From contig NZ_LSJY01000002.1 in assembly GCF_001556865.1 (NCBI RefSeq), positions 1-22,825 of the forward strand: a DNA stretch of 22,825 nucleotides, given 5' to 3'. Origin of the DNA: Sphingobium sp. CCH11-B1 (GTDB taxonomy: Bacteria; Pseudomonadota; Alphaproteobacteria; Sphingomonadales; Sphingomonadaceae). The notes under the pieces were generated by a model, which did no database searches, had not been told where the DNA came from, and saw only the letters and a program-made list of their open reading frames with translations. This document shows positions 6,892 to 15,839 of this stretch, piece by piece; position 1 is the stretch's first letter; each line of letters starts with the position of its first letter. The translations under genes and the position numbers were made by a program.

Positions 6892-7905
6892 ATGACAATC
6901 ATGGCCCGTCAATTTCACCTTAGAAGTCGTCCCGAAGGGCTACCACAGGCCGACAACTTCGAGCTCGTCGAGCAGGATCTCCCCACGCCAGAGCGAGGAC
7001 AACTGCTCGTCGCCAACCGTTGGCTCTCCGTTGACCCTTACATGCGAGGTCGCATGACCGGTCGAGACAGCTACATGCCGCCTTTCCAAGTTGGCGAGCC
7101 TCTGGATGGCGCCGCGATCGGCGTCGTGGTCGAAAGCAAGGATGACCGGTTCGGCCTTGGCGAGGTCGTGAGCCACTTTGCCGGCTGGCGCGACCGCGCG
7201 ATCATCGACGCCGCATCCGCTACGAGGATCGATACGACGATTCCGGAGCAGGCGTATCTGGGCCCGCTCGGTTTCCCCGGCTTCGCCGCCTACATCGGCA
7301 TGCTCAAGATCGGAAAGCCGCGAGCTGGTGAGACTGTGTTCGTGTCAGCAGCAGCGGGGTCGGTCGGATCGCTCGCTGTCCAAATCGCAAAGATTAAGGA
7401 ATGCCGTGTCGTCGCGTCCGCGGGCGGCGAGGACAAATTGCGTTGGCTGCGCGAGGAAGCAGGCGCCGATGCCACGATAAACTACAAGAATACGGACGAC
7501 ATGGTCGCAGCACTTCGCGAAGCCGCGCCTAAGGGCGTCGACATCTATTTTGACAACGTCGGTGGCACGCACCTCGAAGCGGCGCTTGAGGCGGCCAATG
7601 ACTTCGCCCGCTTCGCTCTGTGTGGAATGATCGAGCAATACAACAGCGAGCCGGTCGGTCCCCGCAACATCTATGCGGTTATTGAGAAGAGCCTCCTGCT
7701 GCAAGGCTTCATCACCGTCCACAACATGTCGCTCTGGGAAGATTTCCAGCGCGACGTCACCCGGTGGATCGCCGATGGGAAGGTCAAATGGCAGGAGACG
7801 GTTGTTCACGGCCTCGAGAAAACCCCTTCGGCGTTCCTCGATCTCTTCGCCGGAAGAAACATCGGAAAAATGGTCATCGACCTCAGGGATGGGGAGACGC
7901 CCTGA
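6892..7905 (+). CDS. NADP-dependent MDR oxidoreductase (CurA/leukotriene-B4-dehydrogenase type)
   Basis: This 337-residue medium-chain reductase lacks zinc ligands. It has the family landmarks NRWLSVDPYMRGRM (42-55), LGFPGFAAYIGM (126-137), the Rossmann turn AAAGSVGS (153-160), GVDIYFDNVGG, and a C-terminal FAGRNIGKMVI. Members such as YncB/CurA and PTGR reduce alpha,beta-unsaturated ketones and aldehydes with NADPH, so a role in clearing reactive electrophiles is likely. ATG 6892 lies 8 bases after GGGAAGGG; an in-frame ATG at 6901 is also possible. The 72 bases before it contain nothing notable. It is co-oriented with the molybdoenzyme pair and the thiolase, and probably co-transcribed. Confidence 0.9.
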   Translation: MTIMARQFHLRSRPEGLPQADNFELVEQDLPTPERGQLLVANRWLSVDPYMRGRMTGRDSYMPPFQVGEPLDGAAIGVVVESKDDRFGLGEVVSHFAGWRDRAIIDAASATRIDTTIPEQAYLGPLGFPGFAAYIGMLKIGKPRAGETVFVSAAAGSVGSLAVQIAKIKECRVVASAGGEDKLRWLREEAGADATINYKNTDDMVAALREAAPKGVDIYFDNVGGTHLEAALEAANDFARFALCGMIEQYNSEPVGPRNIYAVIEKSLLLQGFITVHNMSLWEDFQRDVTRWIADGKVKWQETVVHGLEKTPSAFLDLFAGRNIGKMVIDLRDGETP

Positions 7906-7980
7906 CGGGCGGCGCCTGCCGTCAGCGGACCGCACCAAGCCACCCCGTCTAATTAGAATCTTTTGCTTTGGGAGATCACC

Positions 7981-9246
7981 GTGAGCCGCTTCGCCGAACC
8001 AGTTTTCATAGCCGCAGGCTTGCGGACACCATTCGGTCGTGGCGGAGGAGCGTTGGCAAATTATGACGCGGTCTCGTTGTCAGTGCCAGTCGTCCAAGAA
8101 TTGGCGAAGCGTACTGAGCCCGATCTGACGATCTGGGGAACCGTCATCCCAAACCTGGGCTGGAGCAATATCGCTCGCGAAATCTGGCTGGACGCGAAGC
8201 TCAACCCCAACGTTCCAGCATTCTCCGTAGTCCTAGCGTGCTCGACCAGCATGACCGCGAGCTTCGCCGCAGCCGGGATGCTCGGCGGCGGGCTCAACCT
8301 GATACTGGTCGGCGGGTCTGAGGTCATGAGCCGACCGTCGCTCGCTCTCACCGCTGAGGCATCTAAACAACTTACCGATCTCTTCGCGCAGGATCCGGCT
8401 GCGGCACTTGCCGCCCTGGGGGCGTTGACCCCTCAAGACTATGTGCTCCCCACCAAGGGCTGGGCCAACCGCCTTACGGGCAGGACAATGGGCGATCACA
8501 TGGAGGAGACCGCCAAGGCGTGGCGCATCTCGCGTGAGGCTCAAGATGATTGGGCTCTAAAAAGCCACCAGCGCGCCGTCGCCGGCTGGGACGGCGGCTT
8601 CTTCGATGACCTCGTGATCTCGCTGCCGGAGCTTTCCCGCGATGCCAACCCGCGCGCGGACACATCCGCCGAACGTCTATCCGGTTTGAAGCCCGCCTTT
8701 GATCGTGAGAGCGGGATGGGTAGCCTGACAGCCGGCAACAGCTCCCCCATCACGGATGGGGCGGCCGGTTGTTGGGTGTCCAACGAAGAGGGTCTGAAGA
8801 GGTTACCCGATGGCACGCCCTATGCGCGGATAGTCGACTACGAAGTCTCGGCGGTCGACCTGCGCACGGAGGGGCTGCTGATGGCGCCGTCCTATGCCAT
8901 TCCACGACTTCTCGCGCGCCATCACCTTGGCTTCGCCGACATCGCACTTTGGGAAATCCACGAGGCTTTCGCGGCACAGGTGCTGGCCAACGTCGCGGCC
9001 ATCACCGATCCGAACTGGGTCCGACAGAAGGCCCATGTTTCGGCCGAGATGGGCAACTTCGATTGGGATCGCGTCAATCCCAACGGCGGCTCGGTAGCCA
9101 TCGGACATCCCTTCGGCGCGACCGGCGCGCGTGATCTCAGCCAAGCTGTGAAAGAGCTGTGGGCCATGCCGGTCGGATCTCGCGGGATCGTCAGCATCTG
9201 CGCCGATGGCGGTCAAGGCACTGTCGCCCTCCTCGAACGCGTCTGA
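7981..9246 (+). CDS. Thiolase-family acetyl-CoA acyltransferase
   Basis: This 421-residue thiolase has the nucleophile cysteine C87 in LACSTSMTA, the TAGNSSPITDGAA loop (250-262), H327 in EIHEAF, H376 in GHPFGATGAR, and the second cysteine C407 in SICADGGQG. Most thiolases have C-x-G-G-G or C-A-A-G-G at that point, so the Asp is a mild variant. Catalytic residues are complete. It should cleave or form 3-oxoacyl-CoA; chain length is unknown. I chose GTG 7981 because GGGAGA ends 6 bases before it; the frame also offers a start at 7963. It sits 14 bases ahead of the broken MDR gene, so those two form a unit. Its link to the redox genes around it is not obvious. Confidence 0.88.
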   Translation: MSRFAEPVFIAAGLRTPFGRGGGALANYDAVSLSVPVVQELAKRTEPDLTIWGTVIPNLGWSNIAREIWLDAKLNPNVPAFSVVLACSTSMTASFAAAGMLGGGLNLILVGGSEVMSRPSLALTAEASKQLTDLFAQDPAAALAALGALTPQDYVLPTKGWANRLTGRTMGDHMEETAKAWRISREAQDDWALKSHQRAVAGWDGGFFDDLVISLPELSRDANPRADTSAERLSGLKPAFDRESGMGSLTAGNSSPITDGAAGCWVSNEEGLKRLPDGTPYARIVDYEVSAVDLRTEGLLMAPSYAIPRLLARHHLGFADIALWEIHEAFAAQVLANVAAITDPNWVRQKAHVSAEMGNFDWDRVNPNGGSVAIGHPFGATGARDLSQAVKELWAMPVGSRGIVSICADGGQGTVALLERV

Positions 9247-9260
9247 TCGGAGGACGAAAA

Positions 9261-10321
9261 ATGAAGGCGATCCGCTTCCATGAGTTCGGCGCTCCCCATC
9301 TCCTTCGTTATGAGGACGCGCCGACACCTGTGACAAAGCCGGGAGAGGTGCTCGTCCGTGTACAAGCGGCAGGCCTCAACCCGCCCGACTGGTATCTCCG
9401 CGAGGGATACAAGGCTCTGCCGCCCGAGTGGCGGCCGTCGGTGACATTCCCGGCTCGGATGTGTCCGGGATCGTCGAGAAGGTCGCCGACGATGTGACCG
9501 CGTTCTCGGTGGGCGACGAAGTTTTCGGAATGATCCGCTTTCCCAGCTTCGGCGAGAGCCTGGGATACGCCGAGTATGTTTCCGCGCCTGCTTCCGACGT
9601 TGCGGCCAAGCCCCGGCACCTGGACCATATTCATGCAGCCGCCGTTCCCATGTCGGGGCTGACCGCTTGGCAGTTCCTGATCGAGCTAGGCCATAACGAG
9701 CAGAACCCGCTGCAGTCCGAGCGCCACACCCCGGTCCCGTTGGCTGGGAAGAGCGTTATGATCAACGGCGCTGCGGGGGGTGTCGGTCATCTGGCATTGC
9801 AGTTGGCAAAGCACGAAGGCGCGCGTGTCATCGCGGTCGCTTCAACCCGGCACGAAGCGTTCCTCCGCGAACTGGGTGCCGACGAGTTCATCGACTACAC
9901 GAAGACCAAACCCGAAGACGATGTGCGAGACATCGATCTTGTCGTCGATGCGGTCGGCGGTCCGACCTCCGGCCGCTTCCTTCGGACCATACGTCGGGGC
10001 GGAGCGCTGTTCCCGATTTTTCCCCTTGGCTTTGCCGGACATGATGAAGCTGCCGACCGGGGAGTGACCGTTTCGGCGACGCAGGTGCGTTCCAGTGGCG
10101 ATCAGTTGGCCAAGCTAGCTCGCTTGCTCGACAGCGGTGCGGTTCGCGTCGCCGTCGATAGCACATATCCGCTTTCCGAAGCGGCCGTCGCTCACGAACG
10201 CGCAGAGGCAGGCCATATCCAGGGCAAGATCGTCCTCGCCGTCGGTGACCCCATCGCCGATCAGAGCGGCCATGCGGGCGTGCCGTCATCGCAGTGGCCG
10301 CCCCGCATGAGGGGGCACTGA
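9261..10321 (+). pseudogene. MDR/quinone oxidoreductase-like gene broken by a frameshift
   Basis: Two overlapping frames together make one zinc-independent quinone-oxidoreductase-like protein. The first frame runs from ATG 9261 (after GGAGGA) through FHEFGAPHLLRYEDAP and AAGLNPPDWYLREGYKALPPEW. The second carries IPGSDVSGIVEKV, the Rossmann turn NGAAGGVGHLALQLAKHEGA and the C-terminal HIQGKIVLAV. The switch falls at about 9444-9455 and needs one base (or 10) restored. The junction GTGACATTCCCGGCTCG would be explained by loss of 10 bases between two ATTCCCG repeats, but a 1-base deletion or a sequencing error fits equally. As written, no full protein can be made unless ribosomes slip. An alternative GTG at 9428 could express only the second part, lacking the N-terminal catalytic lobe. 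Confidence 0.85.
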
Positions 10322-10387
10322 CATGACGCGGGAAACGCCGATGATCGGCCACGCTCGACCTTCGAGGCATCATCCAGGAGAACTGCG

Positions 10388-11992
10388 GTGAGCCTGAGCG
10401 CTGACAGAACCGATTTCGGGGCGGCACAGCGGGCGCGGGCGCTTGCAGACCTCATGGTGCTCGACACACCGGATGAGCAAGCCTTCGACGATCTCGTTTT
10501 TGTCGCCGCGAAGGCCTGTGACGTTCCCATTGCGCTCATCACCCTGCTGGATACTGACCGGCAATGGTTCAAAGCCAAGTACGGGCTTGAGGTATGCGAG
10601 ACGGAGATCGAACACTCTGTCTGTCGGATCGAGATCGATCAGGGCGATCTTCTCGAGATCGTCGACCTCACAAATGATGCGCGGACCAAGCGCAATCCGC
10701 TCGTCACAGGCGCCAGGCACTTTCGCGCCTACGCTGGCGCACCGCTAGTCCTGCGATCCGGAGCGATCGTGGGTCGCCTGTGCGTCATCGATACCGTTCC
10801 GCGGCCTGAAGGGCTCAGCGAGATGGAAAAGGCGATGCTGCAGGCGCTCGCCCGTCTCGCTAGCGAAAATCTCGAACTGCGCCGGATCGCAACGGCGAGC
10901 GAGCGCCTCACAGCCCTGCAGACCGCCTTGGTCGAAATCGGCGAGACCATTCGGAGCAGCCACGACACCGCAGAGATGGCTTCGGCGACCGCCGCCATCG
11001 TCGGCCGAGCGCTCTCCGCAGACCGAGCCGGGTTCGGATCCGTCAACGAGAACGTCGATACGATTGACGTCGAAACCGATTGGACGGCGCCGGGGGCCGT
11101 GAGCATTGCCGGGCGCCACCGTCTCGACGAGTACGGGAGCTTGCGCGAGCCGCTCGTCGTTGGCGACCCTCTCGTCGTTTGGGACGCCCTGACCGACGAT
11201 CGCACTCTGCACAAGCTCGAGAGCGCAATGCGGGTCGGCGTTCGGTCGCTGGTCGACATGCCGGTTCGAGATCGTGGCAAAACCATCGCCGTCTTCTTCG
11301 TTCACTCGGCGCATCCCCGACCTTGGCCCGCAGAGGAAATCTCGTTTCTGCGAAGTGCGGCAGACCGGCTCGAGGCCGGCGTCGCGAGGCATCGTACCGA
11401 GCAGCAGCAACTCATAGTGAACGGCGAGATTGCTCACCGCCTGAAGAACATGCTCACCATGGTTCAGGCCATCGCCAGCCAAACGCTGCGAAGCGTCACC
11501 GATCGCGAGGCGGTCTACGCCTTCGAGCGTCGGCTGATGGCTCTGAGCGCGGCGCACGACGCCTTGCTCCAAATGAGTTGGACACAAGCTGACCTGCAAG
11601 CTGTCGCAGCGACAGTGATCGACGCGATCGGGTTCTCAGATAGGGTCGACATGAGTGGGCCGGCGGTGGCGCTGGGGCCACGAGCGGCGCTCTCGTTTTC
11701 CCTTATCGTCCACGAGTTGCTGACCAACGCCTGTAAATACGGCTCGCTGACCAGCGACGGCGGCCACGTCTCGCTGTCGTGGGATGTCGAGGTCGGCCAG
11801 GACGACGACCTTCTCCGCGTGGAATGGCGGGAACGGGGTGGGCCTCCGGTTGTGCCTCCAACTCGCCGAGGCTTTGGATCGAAGCTGATCAACATCGGCC
11901 TGGTCGGCACCGGAGGCGTCGATGTTCGCTACGAGCCCGCCGGGTTAACGGCCGATCTGCACGCCTCCATGCGTCACCTGGTTCAAGGTTAA
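10388..11992 (+). CDS. GAF-GAF HWE-family sensor histidine kinase
   Basis: This 534-residue soluble kinase has no membrane segment. Residues about 25-165 form a first GAF domain with the typical DRQWFKAKYGL and HSVCRIEI segments. Residues about 180-335 form a second GAF domain ending in SLVDMPVRDRGKTIAVFFV. The phospho-acceptor is H350 in GEIAHRLKNMLTMVQAI. The ATP lid has HELLTNACKYGSL (442-454), W480 and E482 in VEWRERGGP, and RGFGSKLI. The H442-W-E pattern defines the HWE class common in alphaproteobacteria. GTG 10388 follows AGGAGAA. It is followed after 7 bases by a single-domain response regulator, its likely partner. The input, a small ligand or redox change, is unknown. Confidence 0.93.
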   Translation: MSLSADRTDFGAAQRARALADLMVLDTPDEQAFDDLVFVAAKACDVPIALITLLDTDRQWFKAKYGLEVCETEIEHSVCRIEIDQGDLLEIVDLTNDARTKRNPLVTGARHFRAYAGAPLVLRSGAIVGRLCVIDTVPRPEGLSEMEKAMLQALARLASENLELRRIATASERLTALQTALVEIGETIRSSHDTAEMASATAAIVGRALSADRAGFGSVNENVDTIDVETDWTAPGAVSIAGRHRLDEYGSLREPLVVGDPLVVWDALTDDRTLHKLESAMRVGVRSLVDMPVRDRGKTIAVFFVHSAHPRPWPAEEISFLRSAADRLEAGVARHRTEQQQLIVNGEIAHRLKNMLTMVQAIASQTLRSVTDREAVYAFERRLMALSAAHDALLQMSWTQADLQAVAATVIDAIGFSDRVDMSGPAVALGPRAALSFSLIVHELLTNACKYGSLTSDGGHVSLSWDVEVGQDDDLLRVEWRERGGPPVVPPTRRGFGSKLINIGLVGTGGVDVRYEPAGLTADLHASMRHLVQG

Positions 11993-11999
11993 TGGGGGT

Positions 12000-12368
12000 A
12001 TGCGTGGAATGATGAAACCCGTGGTGCTCGTCGTCGAAGACGAACCACTTCTCCGTCTGTTTGCAACGGACATGATCGAGGAGGCGGGCTTCGAAGTCTT
12101 GCAGGCGCCAAATGCATCCGCCGCGCTCATGACCCTGGAGGAACGACTGGATGTGCGCGTCGTGTTCACGGACGTGAACATGCCCGGCGGCATCGATGGC
12201 ATCATGCTCGCCATTTGCATCCGCCGGCGGTGGCCAACCATCCAGATCATCATCACGTCCGGGAGGCCTTGGCCTGACGAAGCCGTCGTTCCAGCGGACG
12301 TTGTGTTCTTCCCCAAGCCATACCGGCAAGACCGTGTCTTGGACACGGTCCGAAAGATGGCGGCGTGA
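12000..12368 (+). CDS. Single-domain response regulator
   Basis: This is a 122-residue receiver domain with no output domain. It has the acidic pair E13-D14 in VVEDEP, phospho-acceptor D58 in VVFTDVNMPGG, S87 in IIITSGRP and K106 in FFPKPY. Proteins of this kind often follow HWE kinases in alphaproteobacteria and act by protein contact, or as phosphate sinks. The start could be 12000 (directly after a GGGGGT stretch) or the ATGs at 12009 and 12012, which would trim three or four residues. It begins 7 bases after the kinase gene, so the two are surely co-transcribed. What it controls cannot be read here. Confidence 0.93.
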   Translation: MRGMMKPVVLVVEDEPLLRLFATDMIEEAGFEVLQAPNASAALMTLEERLDVRVVFTDVNMPGGIDGIMLAICIRRRWPTIQIIITSGRPWPDEAVVPADVVFFPKPYRQDRVLDTVRKMAA

Positions 12369-12477
12369 TGTCCACGATGCCCGCGCATGTCGCCTTCTCC
12401 GGGAAAAGAGACGGCAGCCCCGCGAGTGATAGCGCGCAAAAATCGCGGCTTAGCGACAATTCGCTGGAGGTGCGGTT

Positions 12478-14217
12478 GTGATCGTCCTCCTGATCCTCTC
12501 TTACCTCGCTGGCGTCCTCACCATAATCAGTCCCTGCATCCTGCCGGTTCTGCCATTCGTCTTCGCCCGCTCGGATCAGCCCTTCCTCCGTAGCGGCTTA
12601 CCCCTCCTGCTCGGCATGGCCGCAACCTTCGCGGGTGTCGCGACGTTGGCAGCGGTCGGTGGGGGCTGGGCTGTACAGGCGAACAACGCGGGACGGTTGG
12701 CTGCCCTCGTCATCTTAGGGCTGTTCGGCCTTCTCCTTTTGCTCCCCTCGCTCGCCGACAGGGCAACTCGGCCACTCGTCAGCCTCGGTGATCGGCTCAC
12801 GCGCACCGCCGGTCCTGACGGGCCAGAAAGAAGTGGGTTCTTCGCTTCTCTCTTACTTGGTGTCGCCACGGGCCTGCTTTGGGCTCCATGCGCCGGCCCT
12901 GTTCTTGGACTGGTGTTGACCGGCGCTGCTCTTCAGGGAGCAAACGTCGGCACATCGCTTCTCTTGTTCGCCTACGCAGCCGGTGCGGCTACCTCGCTCG
13001 CCTTGGCATTGCTGATCGGCGGACGTGTCTTCGGCGCGATGAAGCGGTCGATCAGAGTTGGAAATTGGATGCGGCGTTCGCTCGGAGCGCTGGTCCTGGT
13101 TTCCGTCGCGGCCATCGCGCTCGGACTGGATACCGGGCTTCTCACCAGACTCTCGCTGTCCGGCACGGCGACCGTCGAGCAGACGCTCCTTGATCAGTTC
13201 CGTCTCGGCCGGCGATCGTCCGAAACGAGCGTTTTGGCTGACGGCGCCCTTGGTGTCGAAGGAATCATGCCTTCACTTGAAGGGGCGACGAGCTGGCTTA
13301 ACTCCGCTCCGCTCACGGCCGAGGATCTTCGCGGCAAGGTCGTTCTCGTCGACTTCTGGACCTACAGCTGTATCAACTGCCTTCGCACGTTGCCTTATGT
13401 GCGTGCCTGGGAGGAGAAGTATCGCTCGGCCGGCCTGGTCGTCGTCGGCATTCATGCACCGGAGTTCGCGTTCGAAAAAGATGCGGCGAACGTGGCGAAA
13501 GCCGTGCGAGATTTTGAGGTCACGTACCCCGTAGCGCTGGATAACGACCACAGGATCTGGCGCGCATTCAACAACCAGTACTGGCCGGCACACTACTTCG
13601 TCGATGGCCAAGGCCGCATCCGTTACCACCACTTCGGAGAGGGCAATTATGCCGAGTCCGAGAAAGTCATTCAGAGGCTGCTCGCTGAGAACGGTCAGGC
13701 TGTCGGCGACATGCGCACAGTGTCAGTGCGTGTTAGTGGCGCTGCCGCCGCGCCGAGTTGGAACGACGTTCGCTCGCCGGAGACCTATCTAGGCTTTGCT
13801 CGCTTCGCGCGGCTCCAATCCCCAGGCGGGCTCGCTCCGGACGTGGAGCGCGAGTACTCGACACCCGCTCGCTTGCCTTTGAACGGATGGGCCCTGTCCG
13901 GCGTCTGGACGGTGCGGGAGGAGTATGCGGAGACGCGAAGCCCCAGCGCGCGCATCGTCTATCGCTTCCATGCCCGAGACCTCCATCTCGTGCTCGGCCC
14001 ATCGGCCTCAGGTCGTCCGGTTCGGTTCCGCGTGACCCTGGACGGCAAGGCGCCGGCCGGCGACCACGGCAGTGACGTCGATGCCGCCGGCACGGGAGTC
14101 ATCGACACGCAGCGTCTCTACCAACTCGTGCGCCAGAGCGGTGAAGTCCGCGAGCGCGCCTTCGAAATCGAGTTTCTCGACCCTGGGGCGCAAGCCTTCG
14201 CCTTCACCTTCGGATGA
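12478..14217 (+). CDS. dipZ: DipZ-type transmembrane thiol-disulfide reductase (CcdA + thioredoxin + C-terminal domain)
   Basis: This 579-residue three-part protein begins with a CcdA-like electron carrier (residues 1-225, about six membrane segments) with its paired cysteines C20 in SPCILPVLP and C138 in APCAGPVLG. A TlpA-like thioredoxin domain (about 265-420) has WTYSCINCLR (C298, C301), IHAPEFAFEK and WPAHYFVDGQGRIRYHHFGEG. The third part (about 435-579) is a beta-rich domain with PLNGWALSGVW, seen in DipZ proteins and probably facing the periplasm. Electrons would pass from cytoplasmic thioredoxin through the membrane to the outer thiol domain, for repair of oxidised envelope proteins or cytochrome c maturation. 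GTG 12478 follows a perfect GGAGGTG by 6 bases. It starts 109 bases after the response regulator and is followed by glutaredoxin. Confidence 0.92.
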   Translation: MIVLLILSYLAGVLTIISPCILPVLPFVFARSDQPFLRSGLPLLLGMAATFAGVATLAAVGGGWAVQANNAGRLAALVILGLFGLLLLLPSLADRATRPLVSLGDRLTRTAGPDGPERSGFFASLLLGVATGLLWAPCAGPVLGLVLTGAALQGANVGTSLLLFAYAAGAATSLALALLIGGRVFGAMKRSIRVGNWMRRSLGALVLVSVAAIALGLDTGLLTRLSLSGTATVEQTLLDQFRLGRRSSETSVLADGALGVEGIMPSLEGATSWLNSAPLTAEDLRGKVVLVDFWTYSCINCLRTLPYVRAWEEKYRSAGLVVVGIHAPEFAFEKDAANVAKAVRDFEVTYPVALDNDHRIWRAFNNQYWPAHYFVDGQGRIRYHHFGEGNYAESEKVIQRLLAENGQAVGDMRTVSVRVSGAAAAPSWNDVRSPETYLGFARFARLQSPGGLAPDVEREYSTPARLPLNGWALSGVWTVREEYAETRSPSARIVYRFHARDLHLVLGPSASGRPVRFRVTLDGKAPAGDHGSDVDAAGTGVIDTQRLYQLVRQSGEVRERAFEIEFLDPGAQAFAFTFG

Positions 14218-14268
14218 CACGCCGCGAATGCGGACGGCCCGTCATCCCTCAACGATTGGAGATGCAAC

Positions 14269-14541
14269 ATGAAGCCTGAAGTCCTGATCTACACCACGAG
14301 TTGGTGCCCGTTCTGCCGCCGCGCGAAGGCGCTCCTCAAAGAGAAGGGCGTGGCATTCACCGAGCTTGATATCGAAGCCGATCCTGCACACCGGAAGGCG
14401 ATGATCGAGACGTCGGGGCGTAGCACCGTGCCGCAGATCTTTATCAACGAGACGCATGTCGGCGGCTCCGACGACCTCGTTGCGCTCGATGCAGATGGCT
14501 CGCTCGACAAGCTGCTTGCCGGACAAACCCCGGCGAACTGA
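14269..14541 (+). CDS. grxC: Glutaredoxin 3 (GrxC type)
   Basis: This 90-residue dithiol glutaredoxin has the active site CPFC (C13-C16; the usual form is CPYC), the cis-proline motif TVPQIF (53-58) and the glutathione-binding GGSDDL loop near residue 66. It reduces protein disulfides and glutathione-mixed disulfides with reduced glutathione in the cytoplasm. The start at ATG 14269 gives exactly the family length. It lies 51 bases behind dipZ and 63 before the DUF427 gene. Sphingomonads usually have another grxC in the core genome, so this may be an extra, stress-linked copy; that cannot be tested here. Confidence 0.95.
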   Translation: MKPEVLIYTTSWCPFCRRAKALLKEKGVAFTELDIEADPAHRKAMIETSGRSTVPQIFINETHVGGSDDLVALDADGSLDKLLAGQTPAN

Positions 14542-14604
14542 TTTGTCCCCCCGATAGGGCCACTTGTCGATGAACGTGGCTGAACGACAAGAGAGGAGTC
14601 CGGT

Positions 14605-14886
14605 TTGGTCTCAGCAGTTTGGAACGATGTCACCCTCGCGGTCAGCGACGAGACTATGGTCGTGGATGGAAACCATTATTTCCCGCCTCAATCAGTTGAC
14701 CGGCAGTATCTAATACCAAGCGAGCATACGTCTGTCTGTCCTGTGAAGGGGACAGCGCAATACTTCCATGTCCGGGTCGGTGACCTGCGTAATGCAAACG
14801 CCGCCTGGACCTACGCCGACCCTTCGCCGGCGGCCCGCTCAATCAAGGATCACATCGCCTTCTGGAAAGGCGTCAACGTCGCTTAG
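14605..14886 (+). CDS. DUF427-domain protein
   Basis: This 93-residue protein spans one DUF427 domain. The hallmark stretches are NHYFPPQSV (23-31), TSVCPVKGTAQYF with its conserved CPxKG (42-54), and AAWTYADPSPAARSIKDHIAFW (66-87). The family's function is unknown; the invariant Cys and Lys suggest a binding or redox site. Translation starts at TTG 14605, 6 bases after GAGAGGAG; no ATG fits. It sits between glutaredoxin and an SDR, and DUF427 genes are often found near oxidoreductases, in line with the redox character of the region. Confidence 0.88.
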   Translation: MVSAVWNDVTLAVSDETMVVDGNHYFPPQSVDRQYLIPSEHTSVCPVKGTAQYFHVRVGDLRNANAAWTYADPSPAARSIKDHIAFWKGVNVA

Positions 14887-14924
14887 CCGTCAGCCGGCAA
14901 TTAGATTTCAGAAAGGAACCGCCG

Positions 14925-15680
14925 ATGTCGAAAGTTTTGGACGGCAAAGTCGCTATCATCACGGGTGGCTCTCGAGGCCTTGGCGCCGTGCTGGCGGCGA
15001 CGCTCGCCGATCAGGGAGCCGACGTTGCTATCACCTACGCTGCTTCGGCCGATAAAGCCGAGTCCGTCGCCGAGGTGGTGAGGGCCAAAGGCGTTCGCGC
15101 TCTCGCAATTCGATGCGATCAAGCGGATACGTCGGCCGCCAAGCCCATGGTCGAGCAGGTCGTAGCTGAACTCGGCAAGCTCGACATCTTGATCAACAAC
15201 GCCGCAATCGCCGTCCAAGGAAAATTGGTCGACGATCCGACGCTCGATTCCGCCGCGTTCGACAGGCAGTGGATGGTCAATGTCATGGGCACCGTGGCGA
15301 TCACGCGTGCGGCGGCGCAGAAAATCTCTGACGGTGGCCGCATTGTCTTCATAGGTTCCGGCCTGGGCACCCGAGCGATCGTGCCGGGAATTGCCGACTA
15401 CGCAGGAACCAAGGCAGCGATCGCGGGATATGCGCGCGGGGTGCAGCGCGATCTTGGCCCCCGCAACATTACCGTCAACGTAGTCCAACCAGGCATCATG
15501 CCGACCGACATGACCGGGGAAGTTGCTGACAACTTTCCGCAGGCTGTGATCGATATGCATCCCATCCGTCGGATCGCCACGATTGAAGAGGTGGCGGGCG
15601 CCGTCAGCTACCTCGTCAGTCCTGCTGCAAGCTACACCGCTGGCGCAGTGATCGATGTGTCAGGGGGCGTCCTGGTCTGA
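14925..15680 (+). CDS. SDR-family oxidoreductase
   Basis: This 251-residue classical short-chain dehydrogenase has the cofactor motif TGGSRGLG (13-20), NNAA (91-94), N119, catalytic S145, Y159 and K163 in the YxxxK arrangement, and the closing NVVQPGIMPTDM and SGGVLV segments. The SRG turn after TGG, and the lack of an acidic residue at the end of the second strand, favour NADPH. It resembles 3-oxoacyl-ACP-reductase-like SDRs, but such names are not predictive of substrate. It follows the DUF427 gene by 38 bases, with AAAGGA before the ATG. The same layout occurs in many proteobacteria as a general carbonyl reductase. The 159 bases after it contain an imperfect GC-rich inverted repeat around 15764-15785 and no gene. 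Confidence 0.93.
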   Translation: MSKVLDGKVAIITGGSRGLGAVLAATLADQGADVAITYAASADKAESVAEVVRAKGVRALAIRCDQADTSAAKPMVEQVVAELGKLDILINNAAIAVQGKLVDDPTLDSAAFDRQWMVNVMGTVAITRAAAQKISDGGRIVFIGSGLGTRAIVPGIADYAGTKAAIAGYARGVQRDLGPRNITVNVVQPGIMPTDMTGEVADNFPQAVIDMHPIRRIATIEEVAGAVSYLVSPAASYTAGAVIDVSGGVLV

Positions 15681-15839
15681 ACGATGCTCGACGGGCGTGT
15701 GACGCGGATAACTGAAGGACGATCGCTTCCGCACCTGAGCGCTTCGTTGAAGTCCGGGTAGCAGGCCGGCTGATCCTGCCGGGCCCATTATCCTTAAAGC
15801 CGTAGCGGACAAGGCTTCCGCATTTCAGGAGTTCATAGA

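Noticed and set aside
9444..9455. Programmed ribosomal frameshift in the MDR gene
   Set aside because: There is no slippery heptamer or downstream structure, and the family is not known for recoding; a deletion or sequencing error is simpler.
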